Shown here: positions 20,110-29,429 of the stretch, in pieces
Layout: each line of letters opens with the position of its first letter
Numbering within the stretch: the first letter of the stretch is position 1
Origin: RPQJ01 sp963778185
GTDB taxonomy: Bacteria; Pseudomonadota; Gammaproteobacteria; Steroidobacterales; Steroidobacteraceae
Length of the DNA: 64,000 nt
Direction of reading: 5' to 3'
NCBI GenBank assembly: GCA_963778185.1
Contig: CAVZTF010000003.1
Location: 2,108,001-2,172,000 of the forward strand
Notes under the pieces: generated by a model
Database searches by the model: none
What the model was told of the DNA's origin: nothing
Seen by the model: the letters and a program-made list of their open reading frames with translations, nothing else
Program-made: the position numbers and the translations under genes

Positions 20110-21033
20110 TCAGCGATCGAGCCCGGAGTAGGCGAGATAGCCGCCGACGATCTGCGGGCCCCACATGAGCGCAATCCAGCCGGCCGCGGCGAGATACGGG
20201 CCGAAAGGGATGGGGATGTTGCGATCGCGGCCGCGCACGACGATCAGCAGGAGGCCGATGACGGCGCCGGCAAAGGCGGACAGCAGGATGACGAGCGGCA
20301 GCATCTGCCAGCCCATCCATGCGCCGAACGCGCCGAGCAGCTTGAAGTCGCCGTAGCCCATGCCTTCCTTGCCCGTGGCAAGCTTGAAGGCCCAGTACAC
20401 GAGCCACAGGGTCAGGTAACCCGCCGCTGCGCCGACGATCGCCGACTTCGGGTCCACCGGCATCGGTGGCGCGAGGCCCGCGCTCCACGCGAGGCTCAGC
20501 AGCAGGCCGAGCCAGAGCAGCGGCAGCGTTATGACGTCGGGCAGGATCTGGTGATCGAGGTCGATCACCGTGAGCGCCACCAGCGCCCAGGTAAACATGA
20601 GGGCGGCCACCGTCTGCCAGTGCCAACCGAATCTCCAGGCCACCGCCGCCGAGAGAATCGCCGTGGCGAGTTCGACGATGGGATAGCGCGGGGAAATCCC
20701 GGCCCTGCAGTTCGCACACTTGCCGCCGAGCAGCAGGTAGCTCACGACGGGAATGTTCTGGTGCGACTTGATCGGGGCGCCGCAGTGGGGGCAGGCGGAG
20801 CGGGGGAAGAAGAGATTGTAAGAGGCTGAGGGCTGAGGGCTGAGGGTTGAGGGGGAGGAGTCGGAGGAGGAGGCCGAGAGCGTTTCGGTGGCCTGCTCGC
20901 GCCACTGCCGGTCGAGCATGATCGGCAGCCGGTGGATGACCACGTTCAGGAAGCTGCCGACCAGCAGCGACAGGATGAACACGCTGCCGATGAGCAGCGC
21001 CGGTGTTTCCGCCAAGACCTCGAATACCGTCAT
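20110..21033 (-). CDS. pilD: Type IV prepilin peptidase/N-methyltransferase
   Basis: Inner-membrane aspartyl protease that cleaves and methylates PilA and pseudopilins. The 307 aa include the N-terminal SFLNVVIHRLP, two CxxC pairs (CPHC and CANC) of the methyltransferase zinc site, and the catalytic aspartates in VIDLDHQILPD and GYGDFKLLGA. Between the first helix and the CPHC pair an Ser/Pro-rich stretch (about residues 53-70, PSTLSPQPSAS) is encoded by a GGCTGAG repeat cluster at 20822-20852, apparently inserted in frame in the cytoplasmic loop. Confidence 0.95.
   Translation of the reverse strand: MTVFEVLAETPALLIGSVFILSLLVGSFLNVVIHRLPIMLDRQWREQATETLSASSSDSSPSTLSPQPSASYNLFFPRSACPHCGAPIKSHQNIPVVSYLLLGGKCANCRAGISPRYPIVELATAILSAAVAWRFGWHWQTVAALMFTWALVALTVIDLDHQILPDVITLPLLWLGLLLSLAWSAGLAPPMPVDPKSAIVGAAAGYLTLWLVYWAFKLATGKEGMGYGDFKLLGAFGAWMGWQMLPLVILLSAFAGAVIGLLLIVVRGRDRNIPIPFGPYLAAAGWIALMWGPQIVGGYLAYSGLDR
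20822..20852. repeat. GGCTGAG heptad repeat inside pilD
   Basis: Four consecutive heptad-type units (GGCTGAG, GGCTGAG, GGCTGAG, GGTTGAG) lie within the pilD coding region. Read on the minus strand they encode STLSPQPSA and keep the frame open. Confidence 0.85.
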
Positions 21034-21050
21034 CCTGTTCCTCGCCTATA

Positions 21051-21076
21051 GGAAAACGCCGCGCATTGCGCGGCGT
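21051..21076 (-). terminator. Possible terminator/attenuator upstream of pilD
   Basis: ACGCCGCGC-AAT-GCGCGGCGT forms a perfect nine-base stem followed by only TTT, 18 bases before the pilD start. The short T run makes function uncertain; it could separate pilD-coaE from pilBC expression. Confidence 0.4.
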
Positions 21077-21089
21077 CCTCCCTCTTACT

Positions 21090-21142
21090 CACAGCCCTCA
21101 GCCCTCAGCCTTCCGCTGTTGACCCTCAGCCCACGGCCTTCC
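21090..21142. repeat. GGCTGAG-type repeat between pilC and pilD
   Basis: Complementary-orientation units (CAGCCCT, CAGCCCT, CAGCCTT, then CAGCCCA) fill the space between the pilC stop and the pilD upstream region, about five bases from the pilC stop. Confidence 0.8.
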
Positions 21143-21146
21143 TGTC

Positions 21147-22365
21147 CTAAATGACTGCTCCGAGCTTGAAGATCGGCAGGTACATGGCGATCACGAGTCC
21201 GCCGACCAGCACGCCGAGGATGACCATGATCATCGGCTCGAGCAGGCTGCTCAGGCTGTCGACCGCGGCGTCCACGTCGGCCTCGTAGAAATCAGCCACC
21301 TTGGCAGCCATGTCGTCGAGCGAGCCGGATTCCTCGCCGACGGCGATCATCTGCACGACCATGTTGGGGAAGAGGCCCGTGTTCTCCATGGCGCGCTGCA
21401 TGCGCATGCCGGTGGAGATTTCGTCGCGCATCTTCATCGTGGCGTCCTGGTAGACGATGTTGCCGGTCGCGCCGGCCACGGACTTCATCGCCTCGACCAA
21501 CGGCACGCCGGCGCTGAACATGGTGGCCAGCGTGCGCGCGAAGCGCGCAATGGCGGCCTTCTTCAGGATCGGTCCGATGACCGGGATCTGCAGGGACATG
21601 CGGTCCAGGAACTGGCGCATCGGCCGGGAGCGCTTGTAGAAATACCCGAAGGTGAAGACCAGCGGCGACGACGACGATCAACAGCAGCCAGCCCTTGGCC
21701 TGCATCCAGCGGGACATGTTGATGACGATCTGCGTGAAGGCCGGCAGGTCTGCACCGAAGCCCTTGAACAGGCTCTCGAACTGCGGGATCACGAACAGCA
21801 GCAGGATCACCGTCACGATGACGGCGACGGCAAGCACCGCGGCCGGATAGAACAGCGCCTTCTTGATCTTCTTCTTCAGGGCCTCGGTCTTTTCCTTGTA
21901 GGTTGCGATCTTGTCCAGCACGGTCTCGAGGGCGCCGGCGTGTTCGCCGGCCTCGACGAGGTTCACGAACAGGTCGTCGAAGTACAGTGGGTGCTTGGCG
22001 AGCGCCTGGTTGAGCGCGTTGCCGGTCTCGATGTCCGACTTGATCGCGAGGACGAGCTTCTGCACGGCCGGCTTGTCGTTACCGACGCCGATGATCTCGA
22101 ATGCCTGCACCATCGGGATGCCGGCGGTGAGCATCGTGGCGAGCTGTCGGGCGAAGACCGCGATGTCTTCCGGCGTGACCTTGCCTTCGCTCTTGAAGAA
22201 CGGGGTGTCCTTGCGGACCCGGGACGCGGCGATGCCCTGGCGCCGCAGGTCGGCACGCATCTCCAACTCGTCCTTGGCGAGACCGCGGCCCTTGACCCGG
22301 TTGCCCTTCCTGTCCTTGCCTTCCCAGAGGAACGGGAATTGCTTGCTAGAGATAGCTTCAGCCAT
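21147..22365 (-). CDS. pilC: Type IV pilus inner-membrane platform protein (one frameshift)
   Basis: Polytopic platform protein on which PilB acts. The N-terminal half (MAEAISSKQFPFLWEGKDRKGNRVKG...) contains the first GspF domain with FARQLATMLTAGIPMVQAFEIIG. Near 21664-21668 one extra base shifts the frame within a membrane helix; the continuation FTFGYFYKRSRPMRQFLDR leads to the second GspF domain FARTLATMFSAGVPLVEAM and the C-terminal helix ending IFKLGAVI. Corrected length is 405 aa, the family norm. It lies 19 bases after pilB. Confidence 0.92.
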
Positions 22366-22384
22366 ATGACTCTTGCCCTGCCTT

Positions 22385-24124
<1,740 letters not shown>

Positions 24125-24303
24125 TGACTTAGGTGCGCATGGCCCAGCGGGGAGGAAGACAGTGTTGCACGTTACCCGAGAAGGCAAGCGCCTTCAAATG
24201 TTAAGTCGCGTCGATTCTCCGCCAGCAGGCCTGGCAGCGTTATGACGTGTGTCACGTCCTTGCAATGAGGCCGGCTGCAGCCGCGTGGCCACGCGGGCGG
24301 CAA

Positions 24304-24338
24304 CCCAAAAAGAGAGCCCCCGCACAGGGCGGGGGCTC
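24304..24338 (-). terminator. Intrinsic terminator of pilA
   Basis: On the minus strand GAGCCCCCGC and GCGGGGGCTC form a perfect ten-base stem around a five-base loop, followed by TCTTTTT. It lies about 40 bases after the reconstructed pilA stop; a second palindrome (CTCGAGCCTGAGGCTCGAG) sits between. Confidence 0.9.
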
Positions 24339-24379
24339 GGTTCGAACGCTCGAGCCTCAGGCTCGAGGTTCCATTCAGC

Positions 24380-24882
24380 TTACGGACGGCAGGTCGACGG
24401 CAGGTACTTGCCTGGGATCGCGGTCGCCGGGGCGACCACCGGCGCCATCGTCAGGTCACAGTCGCCGGAACCGGCAGCCGTCGCCGCAGACCCAGACCAC
24501 GTCGCCATTGGCGGTCGCACCGGGCTGCAGGACGACGTGATCCATGGTGTCGATCGCGGCGTTCACCTGGTCACCGTAGGTGACGATGATGTTGCCCTGG
24601 TCAACCGCGATGCTTGTCGACGTACTTGCCCTCCGGCAGCCGCGGTCCAGCCGAGGTCGCCGACCGCCCGCGCCGTCGTCCGTCGGCCACGCGCCACGGT
24701 CAGCGTAGATACTCGGACACGGCCGCCTTGGTGGCGGACGCCATCGCCAGGCCTTCCGAGGCCTGCGCACGGATCGTGTAGTCCTGGTAGGCAGGAATCG
24801 CGATCGCGGCGAGGATGCCGATGATCGCCACGACGATCATCAGTTCGATGAGGGTGAAACCCTTCTGGACCTTGTTCATCAT
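24380..24882 (-). CDS. pilA: Type IV major pilin (five single-base frameshifts)
   Basis: The N-terminus is intact: MMNKVQKG, cleavage before FTLIELMIVVAIIGILAAIA with Glu5, then AIPAYQDYTIRAQ. After residue 58 the frame breaks five times; each break is explained by one extra base (near GAGTAT/CTAC, GCGGGCGGTC, GCCGGAGGG, GTCGACAAGC and GACGGCTGCC). Removing them gives about 165 aa with GAWPTD, GDLGWT, GKYVDSIAVDQGN, VVWVCGD and a C-terminal cysteine pair (Cys in WVCGD and in PSTCRP, with GDCDL). The TAA is at 24380-24382. It has its own sigma-54 promoter and terminator. Error, strain mixing or true decay cannot be separated here. Confidence 0.85.
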
Positions 24883-24944
24883 TTCAGTAGCTCCTTGGAT
24901 TACCGGGTCAGTTCAGCGGCCACGCGGCCAGCACCTGATGAAAA

Positions 24945-24960
24945 GCAAGGAGCGTGCCAA
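24945..24960 (-). promoter_or_regulatory. Sigma-54 promoter of pilA
   Basis: On the minus strand TTGGCACGCTCCTTGC matches the -24/-12 consensus TGGCACG-N4-TTGC exactly. It lies about 62 bases upstream of the pilA ATG, which also has an AAGGAGC ribosome site. PilR, encoded 0.5 kb away, is the expected activator. Confidence 0.92.
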
Positions 24961-25077
24961 GGCAGCTCTATTGTCTAACCGTATGTTTTTAAAACACTAA
25001 AATTTACGACCGACGTCTTGCTGCCCAACGATCACGGCAGGCAGTTGACCAGGATGGTCACATTGCGACGGATCGTG

Positions 25078-25455
25078 TCAGGTATTCGCGGCCCGGCGGT
25101 AGTGGCGGAACACGGCATAGCTGCAGGCACAGGACAAGGCCACGAGCGCGAGGCCGGGCGCCAGGGACCGCAGGACGTGCAGCGGCGACGCGAAGAAGGT
25201 CCGGTAGAACCCCGCGGCGTAGCCTGCATAAACGGAGTACGACCAGGCAGTGACGAACCCGGTGGTCAGCAGGTAGACGAGGTACCTGGACCACGGCCGC
25301 AGGACCGCGGTGCCCACGCAGGCGACGAGAGCGACCATCGTGATCAGCGCGTGGAGCCATGAACGATCGACATAGGCGGCCCACGCCGTATACGCGCCGT
25401 ACACGGCCAGCAGCGCAACCGTCACCAACATGCCTGGCGGAGTGGTCCGGCGCAC
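25078..25455 (-). CDS. Hypothetical small membrane protein
   Basis: I do not recognise this 125-aa protein. It has four hydrophobic segments (beginning about MLVTVALLAVYGAYTAW, ALITMVALVACVGTAVL, YLVYLLTTGFVTAWSY and APGLALVALSCACSYAV) and a short basic C-terminus. The start may be the internal ATG at 25431. It begins ten bases after the pilR stop and so probably belongs to the pilR transcript; it lies between pilR and pilA, a position where no standard pil gene is known to me. Confidence 0.6.
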   Translation of the reverse strand: MRRTTPPGMLVTVALLAVYGAYTAWAAYVDRSWLHALITMVALVACVGTAVLRPWSRYLVYLLTTGFVTAWSYSVYAGYAAGFYRTFFASPLHVLRSLAPGLALVALSCACSYAVFRHYRRAANT

Positions 25456-25464
25456 CGGGCTTGC

Positions 25465-26802
25465 CTACTCTATGCCCAGCTTCTTCACGCGGTACCGGAG
25501 CTGCCTGAACGTCATGCCGAGCAGCTCCGCCGCCTTGGTCTTGTTGTATCGCGTCTGCTCGAGCGCCTTGACGATGGCTTCCCGCTGGATGTGTTCGAGC
25601 TGCCCCTCGAGCCCGTCCGCCGCGATGTCGTCCACCACGGACGGCAACTCCATGCCGGCGCCCTGCTTGAGCTGGACGTCCTCCGGCCGGATGCGATCGT
25701 CCGAGCACAGCGTCACGGCCCGCTCGAGGATGTTCTCGAGCTCGCGTACGTTGCCCGGGTAGGCGTACGACAACAGCCTGTCCATGGCGGCATCGGTCAT
25801 TTCCGGCCGGCTCGCGCCGATCTGCTTCGACACGCGGTCCAGCAGCACGTCCACCAGCTGCGGGACGTCGTCGAGGCGCTCGCGCAGCGCCGGCACGTGC
25901 AGTTCGATGACGTTGATGCGGTAATACAGGTCCTCGCGGAACCTGCCAGCCTTCACCAGTTCGTCGAGCTTGCGGTGCGTGGCGGAAAGAATCCGCACGT
26001 CCACCGGCACCTCGCGGGTCTCTCCCACGGGTCGCACCGACTTCTCCTGGATCACCCGCAGCAGCTTCACCTGCATGTGCAACGGCAGGTCGGCGACTTC
26101 GTCCAGGAACAACGTGCCGCCCTCCGCGCTGCGGATCAGGCCTTCCTTGTCCGCGACCGCGCCGGTGAAGCTGCCCTTCTTGTGACCGAAGAGCTCGCTC
26201 TCCATGAGCTCCGACGGAATCGCGCCGCAGTTCACCGGCACGAACGGGCCGTCCGAGCGCGGCCCGGAGTCGTGAATCAGCCGCGCCACCAGTTCCTTGC
26301 CCGTGCCGGAGTCGCCGGAGATGTGCACCGGGGCCTGGGAGCGCGCCACCTTCGCAATCATCTGCCGCAGTTCCTGCATGGGCTTCGAGTCGCCGAGCAG
26401 CCTGAGCGTGGAGCGGCGGGTCGTCTCCTCGATGCTCTCGCCGAGCTTGAGCGTGGCGGTGATGAGCCTGCGCAGCGCCGTGAGGTCCAGCGGCTTCGAG
26501 ATGAAGTCGAACGCGCCGAGCTTGAGCGCTCGCACCGCCGCCTCGACGTTGCCGTGTGCCGTGATGACGGCCACGGGCACGCCCGGCCGCTGCGTCTGGA
26601 TCCACTGCACGAGGTCGAGCCCGTCGCCGTCAGGCAGGCGCATGTCCGTGAGCACGAGGTCGAAGCGCTCGCCGCCCAGCAACTTCACGGCCGACCGGTA
26701 GTCGCCCGCCGTCGCGACGTCGATGTTCATGCGGCCGAGCGTGATGGACAGCAGTTCCCGGATGTCGGGTTCGTCGTCGACGATGAGGGCGCGGGGAGGC
26801 AT
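25465..26802 (-). CDS. pilR: Sigma-54 response regulator PilR
   Basis: NtrC-type activator of pilA. The start at 26802 (MPPRALIVDDEPDIRELL) gives 445 aa; the open frame extends upstream through a repeat but that is not conserved. The receiver domain has the phosphoacceptor Asp in VLTDMRLPDG and Lys in SKPLDL. The AAA+ domain has GDSGTGKELVA, the sigma-54 loop in the GSFTGA form, and GGTLFLDEVADLP. The Fis-type helix-turn-helix NKTKAAELLGMTFRQLRYR ends the protein. pilS, normally adjacent, is 2.7 kb upstream. Confidence 0.96.
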   Translation of the reverse strand: MPPRALIVDDEPDIRELLSITLGRMNIDVATAGDYRSAVKLLGGERFDLVLTDMRLPDGDGLDLVQWIQTQRPGVPVAVITAHGNVEAAVRALKLGAFDFISKPLDLTALRRLITATLKLGESIEETTRRSTLRLLGDSKPMQELRQMIAKVARSQAPVHISGDSGTGKELVARLIHDSGPRSDGPFVPVNCGAIPSELMESELFGHKKGSFTGAVADKEGLIRSAEGGTLFLDEVADLPLHMQVKLLRVIQEKSVRPVGETREVPVDVRILSATHRKLDELVKAGRFREDLYYRINVIELHVPALRERLDDVPQLVDVLLDRVSKQIGASRPEMTDAAMDRLLSYAYPGNVRELENILERAVTLCSDDRIRPEDVQLKQGAGMELPSVVDDIAADGLEGQLEHIQREAIVKALEQTRYNKTKAAELLGMTFRQLRYRVKKLGIE

Positions 26803-26804
26803 GA

Positions 26805-26838
26805 GGAAGGCTGAGGGCCGAGGGCTGAGGGCTGAGGG
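26805..26838. repeat. GGCTGAG heptad repeat upstream of pilR
   Basis: Four units (GGCTGAG, GGCCGAG, GGCTGAG, GGCTGAG) begin three bases upstream of the pilR start codon, marking the left boundary of the block that separates pilR from pilS. Confidence 0.85.
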
Positions 26839-26846
26839 AAGATAGC

Positions 26847-27269
26847 CTACAGCCCCTGCTGGTGGCTCTCCACCCCCCGAGGGGATGAGTTCAATCGCGT
26901 TTCGTTGCTGGCAAACCGCTTCTGGAGTGCCCGGATCAGCGAATTGAGGGACTTCGTCGTCTCGACGCATTGGCGTTCGAGATCGGCGGCTGCGTCGGGC
27001 GCCAGGTAGCCGAGGCGCGCACAGAGGCTGACCTGGTACTGCAGTTCGCGGGCGGAGCCGTAGGCGATGACCATGAAATGCAGATAGTCCCGGCCGGAGG
27101 TCCGGGCACAGCCCTCGACGATGTTGGCGGCGACCGAGACGGCTGCGCGGCGGGTTTGCGAGGTGAGTCCGTACCGCTCTGCCGCTGGAAACCGGCGGGA
27201 GTGCGCGTAGACGCTCATTGCCAGCTGGTCGGCAAGGTGGAAGACGCGCAGTTGGGAGTGGTCGCGCAT
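26847..27269 (-). CDS. Four-helix-bundle protein (23S rRNA intervening-sequence type)
   Basis: A 140-aa protein of the S23/IVP family: VFHLADQLAMSVYAHSRRFPAAERYGLTSQTRRAAVSVAANIVEGCAR followed by FMVIAYGSARELQYQVSLCARLGYL. Such proteins are encoded within rRNA intervening sequences or free-standing next to repeats, and their function is not known. The start at 27269 excludes repeat-derived sequence upstream (SALSPQPSA). It lies between two GGCTGAG clusters inside the pilR-pilS gap. Confidence 0.85.
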   Translation of the reverse strand: MRDHSQLRVFHLADQLAMSVYAHSRRFPAAERYGLTSQTRRAAVSVAANIVEGCARTSGRDYLHFMVIAYGSARELQYQVSLCARLGYLAPDAAADLERQCVETTKSLNSLIRALQKRFASNETRLNSSPRGVESHQQGL

Positions 27270-27274
27270 TGATT

Positions 27275-27372
27275 GGGCTGAGGGCTGAGGGCTGAGGGCT
27301 GAAGGCTGAAGGCTGTGGGTCGGAAGGGCGGCGGCACCTCTTACCCACGGTCCACGGCCCGCGGCCCACAGC
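27275..27372. repeat. GGCTGAG repeat cluster upstream of the four-helix-bundle gene
   Basis: Bases 27275-27321 hold at least six units (GGCTGAG, GGCTGAA, GGCTGTG), and 27350-27372 hold complementary-type units (CACGGCC, CACAGCC). The cluster starts six bases upstream of the four-helix-bundle start codon and ends near the brnA stop. Confidence 0.83.
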
Positions 27373-27378
27373 CCGGTT

Positions 27379-27645
27379 TCATCTTCCTCTCCGGCCGCGC
27401 GTACCCAATTCCTCACGAATGATGCGACGCAGCGTCTCCTCTAGAGGCTCGCTCGAGCGGCCGATGTGCTCGCGCAACGCCGAATTGATCAGGCTCTGGT
27501 AGTTGCCGCCACCGGCGGCATGCACCTGCGCCTTGAACCAATCCAGCACGTCATCGTCGAGGCGGATGGTGATGCGCGTCTTGCCGGCCGCAGGTGGCCG
27601 GATGGGACCCCGGCGCGCGCCGGAGAAGTCGTAGGTCTTTCTCAT
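27379..27645 (-). CDS. brnA: BrnA family antitoxin
   Basis: An 88-aa antitoxin starting MRKTYDFSGARRGPI, the conserved BrnA opening, followed by the ribbon-helix-helix ITIRLDDDVLDWFKAQVHAAGGGNYQSLINSALREHI. It overlaps the brnT stop by four bases (ATGA). Second brnTA module in the window. Confidence 0.88.
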   Translation of the reverse strand: MRKTYDFSGARRGPIRPPAAGKTRITIRLDDDVLDWFKAQVHAAGGGNYQSLINSALREHIGRSSEPLEETLRRIIREELGTRGRRGR

Positions 27646-27860
27646 CTGCCACGTCCATAGCTTCGTTTTTCGCTGGGCGTCGCAGGCCTCGAAGAAATGA
27701 TTCTGATCGAGTCGCCGCGACACGAGAACACGGTTACCAGCAATCGGCCATGCGCATCGGAACCCACCGACACGACGGTCGCCTCGGCGAAATCGACGCC
27801 ATGCTTGCGACGGTTCGCCGCTGCCTTGGCAATGTCCCACTGGAAGCCGTCCCTGGCCAT
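27642..27860 (-). CDS. brnT: BrnT family toxin, internally shortened
   Basis: A 72-aa protein opening FQWDIAKAAANRRKHGVDFAEATVV and ending GRLLVTVFSCRGDSIRIISSRPATPSEKRSY, both clear BrnT blocks. The family usually has about 90 residues; the segment between them (phase, DP, H-S-x-x-E-x-R region) is missing, roughly 20 residues, in frame. The toxin may therefore be inactive while the antitoxin persists. Overlap with brnA is the normal arrangement. Confidence 0.8.
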   Translation of the reverse strand: MARDGFQWDIAKAAANRRKHGVDFAEATVVSVGSDAHGRLLVTVFSCRGDSIRIISSRPATPSEKRSYGRGR

Positions 27861-28033
27861 GGTATGTACAAATGTGCACGACAGTCAATCTGGAGCGAAG
27901 CGTAACCCGGCCCGACCGGTGCCGCGCGTCGCAAATGTGGGCTAAATGGAGCATTTCCTGCATTGCCATGACGGGCTGGCCGCCTGCAGTTTACGTCGCA
28001 CAGATCAATCCACGTGTGCATGCGATCCAGGCG

Positions 28034-28051
28034 GTATAACCGGGGTTATAC
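28034..28051. promoter_or_regulatory. Perfect palindrome, mazEF-type operator
   Basis: GTATAACCGGGGTTATAC has two eight-base arms around GG and ends one base before the antitoxin ATG at 28053. It is AT-rich relative to its surroundings. The position is that of an autoregulatory operator bound by the antitoxin or complex. Confidence 0.75.
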
Positions 28052-28052
28052 T

Positions 28053-28304
28053 ATGGACATGAAGACGGCCATCTCGATTCCGGACCCGGTGTTCCGCTCG
28101 GCGGAGCGTCTGGCAGCGCGGCTCGGTCTGTCGCGCAGCGAACTCTACTGCCGCGCCCTGAAGGACATGCTCGCCCGGCATGACCAGGCGATGATCACGG
28201 CGCAACTGAACGAGGTATACGAGACGCCCGCCAATAATGCCGGGCTCGATCCAGTGCTCGCCTTGCTGCAAGCGTCGTCGATTCGGGAAAAGGACGCCTG
28301 GTGA
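28053..28304 (+). CDS. MazE-like ribbon-helix-helix antitoxin
   Basis: An 83-aa protein (MDMKTAISIPDPVFRSAERLAARLGLSRSELYCRALKDML) with a ribbon-helix-helix DNA-binding fold and a C-terminal toxin-binding tail. The start at 28053 is chosen because the operator palindrome lies immediately upstream. It overlaps the toxin gene by four bases. Confidence 0.85.
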   Translation: MDMKTAISIPDPVFRSAERLAARLGLSRSELYCRALKDMLARHDQAMITAQLNEVYETPANNAGLDPVLALLQASSIREKDAW

Positions 28305-28660
28305 AGCGGGGGGAGATCTGGTGGGCGTCACTTCCGGAGCCTGCGCGATCGGGTCCCGGCTTTCGTCGACCCGTGCTGGTCATCTCCGGCGACAGTTTCA
28401 ACCAGAGCAGGATTGCTACGGTCATTGCCGCGACGATCACGAGCAACCTGGGGCTCGCGGACGCGCCCGGCAATGTGCGATGCGGCGCCGGCGGAACGGG
28501 ACTCGCGAAGCCATCGATCGTGAACGTCTCCCAACTGGTTACGCTGGACAAGTCGCTATTGACCGCTCGCGCAGGACGACTCGGACCGGCACAGATGTCG
28601 GCCGTGGATCGAGGCCTGAGGATGGTCCTGGAGCTGGAAGGGCGGAAGGCTGAGGGCTGA
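28301..28660 (+). CDS. mazF: MazF/PemK family endoribonuclease toxin
   Basis: A 119-aa toxin starting MKRGEIWWASLPEPARSGPGFRRPVLVIS, the family hallmark, with later IVNVSQLVTLDKSLL and GRLGPAQMSAVDRGLRMVL. The last residues (GRKAEG) and the TGA stop are provided by a GGCTGAG repeat cluster, so the natural C-terminus was probably slightly different. MazF enzymes cut mRNA at short sequences. Confidence 0.9.
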   Translation: MKRGEIWWASLPEPARSGPGFRRPVLVISGDSFNQSRIATVIAATITSNLGLADAPGNVRCGAGGTGLAKPSIVNVSQLVTLDKSLLTARAGRLGPAQMSAVDRGLRMVLELEGRKAEG

Positions 28661-28692
28661 GGGCTGAGGGTGGGGAAGAAGGCTGTGGGCTG
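28644..28692. repeat. GGCTGAG repeat cluster at the mazF 3' end
   Basis: Units GGCTGAG, GGCTGAG, GGCTGAG, then GGCTGTG run through the mazF stop codon; the first TGA of the repeat is the stop of mazF. With the complementary cluster at 29430-29465 it brackets the following vapBC pair as an inverted repeat. Confidence 0.85.
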
Positions 28693-28737
28693 TAGGTCGC
28701 ATCGTGTGCCGTTGTCCCGGCTCTCGTTTGCACGTAG

Positions 28738-28760
28738 GATATACGTCAGCAATGTATATC
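28738..28760. promoter_or_regulatory. Inverted repeat, vapBC operator
   Basis: GATATAC and GTATATC, perfect seven-base arms separated by nine bases, 12 bases upstream of the antitoxin ATG. An AT-rich island in GC-rich DNA; VapB-type AbrB antitoxins bind such sites. Confidence 0.65.
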
Positions 28761-28772
28761 TTCAGGTGATTC

Positions 28773-29003
28773 ATGCGTGTCGCCAGATGGGGTAACAGTC
28801 TCGCGGTCCGGCTGCCGGACGCGGTGGTGAAGGCCCTGCGTCTCGAGCCCGGCGATGAGATCGAGATCGTCGTTGCGGGAGAGCGCCGGTTTCAGGTCGG
28901 CAGGGACCGGAGTCGTGAGCGGGCGCTGGCACGGCTGCGCGCCCTGAAGCAGCCGCTGCCGAGGGGATTCCGGCTCGATCGGGACGAGGCCAATGCGAGG
29001 TAA
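28773..29003 (+). CDS. vapB: AbrB/MazE-type antitoxin (VapB)
   Basis: A 76-aa protein with the swapped-hairpin AbrB opening MRVARWGNSLAVRLPDAVVKALRLEPGDEIEIVV. The C-terminal arginine-rich part presumably wraps the toxin. Overlaps vapC by 11 bases. Confidence 0.87.
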   Translation: MRVARWGNSLAVRLPDAVVKALRLEPGDEIEIVVAGERRFQVGRDRSRERALARLRALKQPLPRGFRLDRDEANAR

Positions 29004-29406
29004 GCGGTTCCTCGACACCAGCGTGCTGGTCTATGCGTTCGCCGTCGGGGATCGGCGCAGTGCCCGGGCCGAAGCCTTGCTCGCCGATGGTGGCGTGATC
29101 GGCGTGCAGGTATTGAACGAGTTTACGAACGTCGCGCGGCGCAAGCTCGACTGGTCATGGGACCAGGTCGAAGCCACGCTGGCGGTCATCGACGAACTGG
29201 TCGGACCGGCGCGCCCGCTGACCGCCGAAATTCACGCACGGGCCGTCAAGATCGCCCGCGACCACGGCCTGTCCTTCTATGACGCACTGATCGTCGCCGC
29301 GGCCAGCGAGGCAGACTGCGAGGTGCTGTGCAGCGAGGATCTGCAGCACGGCCAGCATTTTGGCCCTCTTGTCGTCTCGAATCCGTTTCTCGCCCCACCG
29401 ACCTGA
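28993..29406 (+). CDS. vapC: PIN-domain ribonuclease toxin (VapC)
   Basis: A 137-aa PIN protein with acidic residues in FLDTSVLVYAF (Asp), VQVLNEFTNV (Glu), LSFYDALIVAAA (Asp) and LCSEDLQHG (Asp), forming a complete PIN active site. Paired with the overlapping AbrB-type antitoxin. Located between inverted repeat clusters in the pilR-pilS gap. Confidence 0.9.
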   Translation: MRGKRFLDTSVLVYAFAVGDRRSARAEALLADGGVIGVQVLNEFTNVARRKLDWSWDQVEATLAVIDELVGPARPLTAEIHARAVKIARDHGLSFYDALIVAAASEADCEVLCSEDLQHGQHFGPLVVSNPFLAPPT

Positions 29407-29429
29407 GCGCCAGGGCCGGCGCGCCTCCT

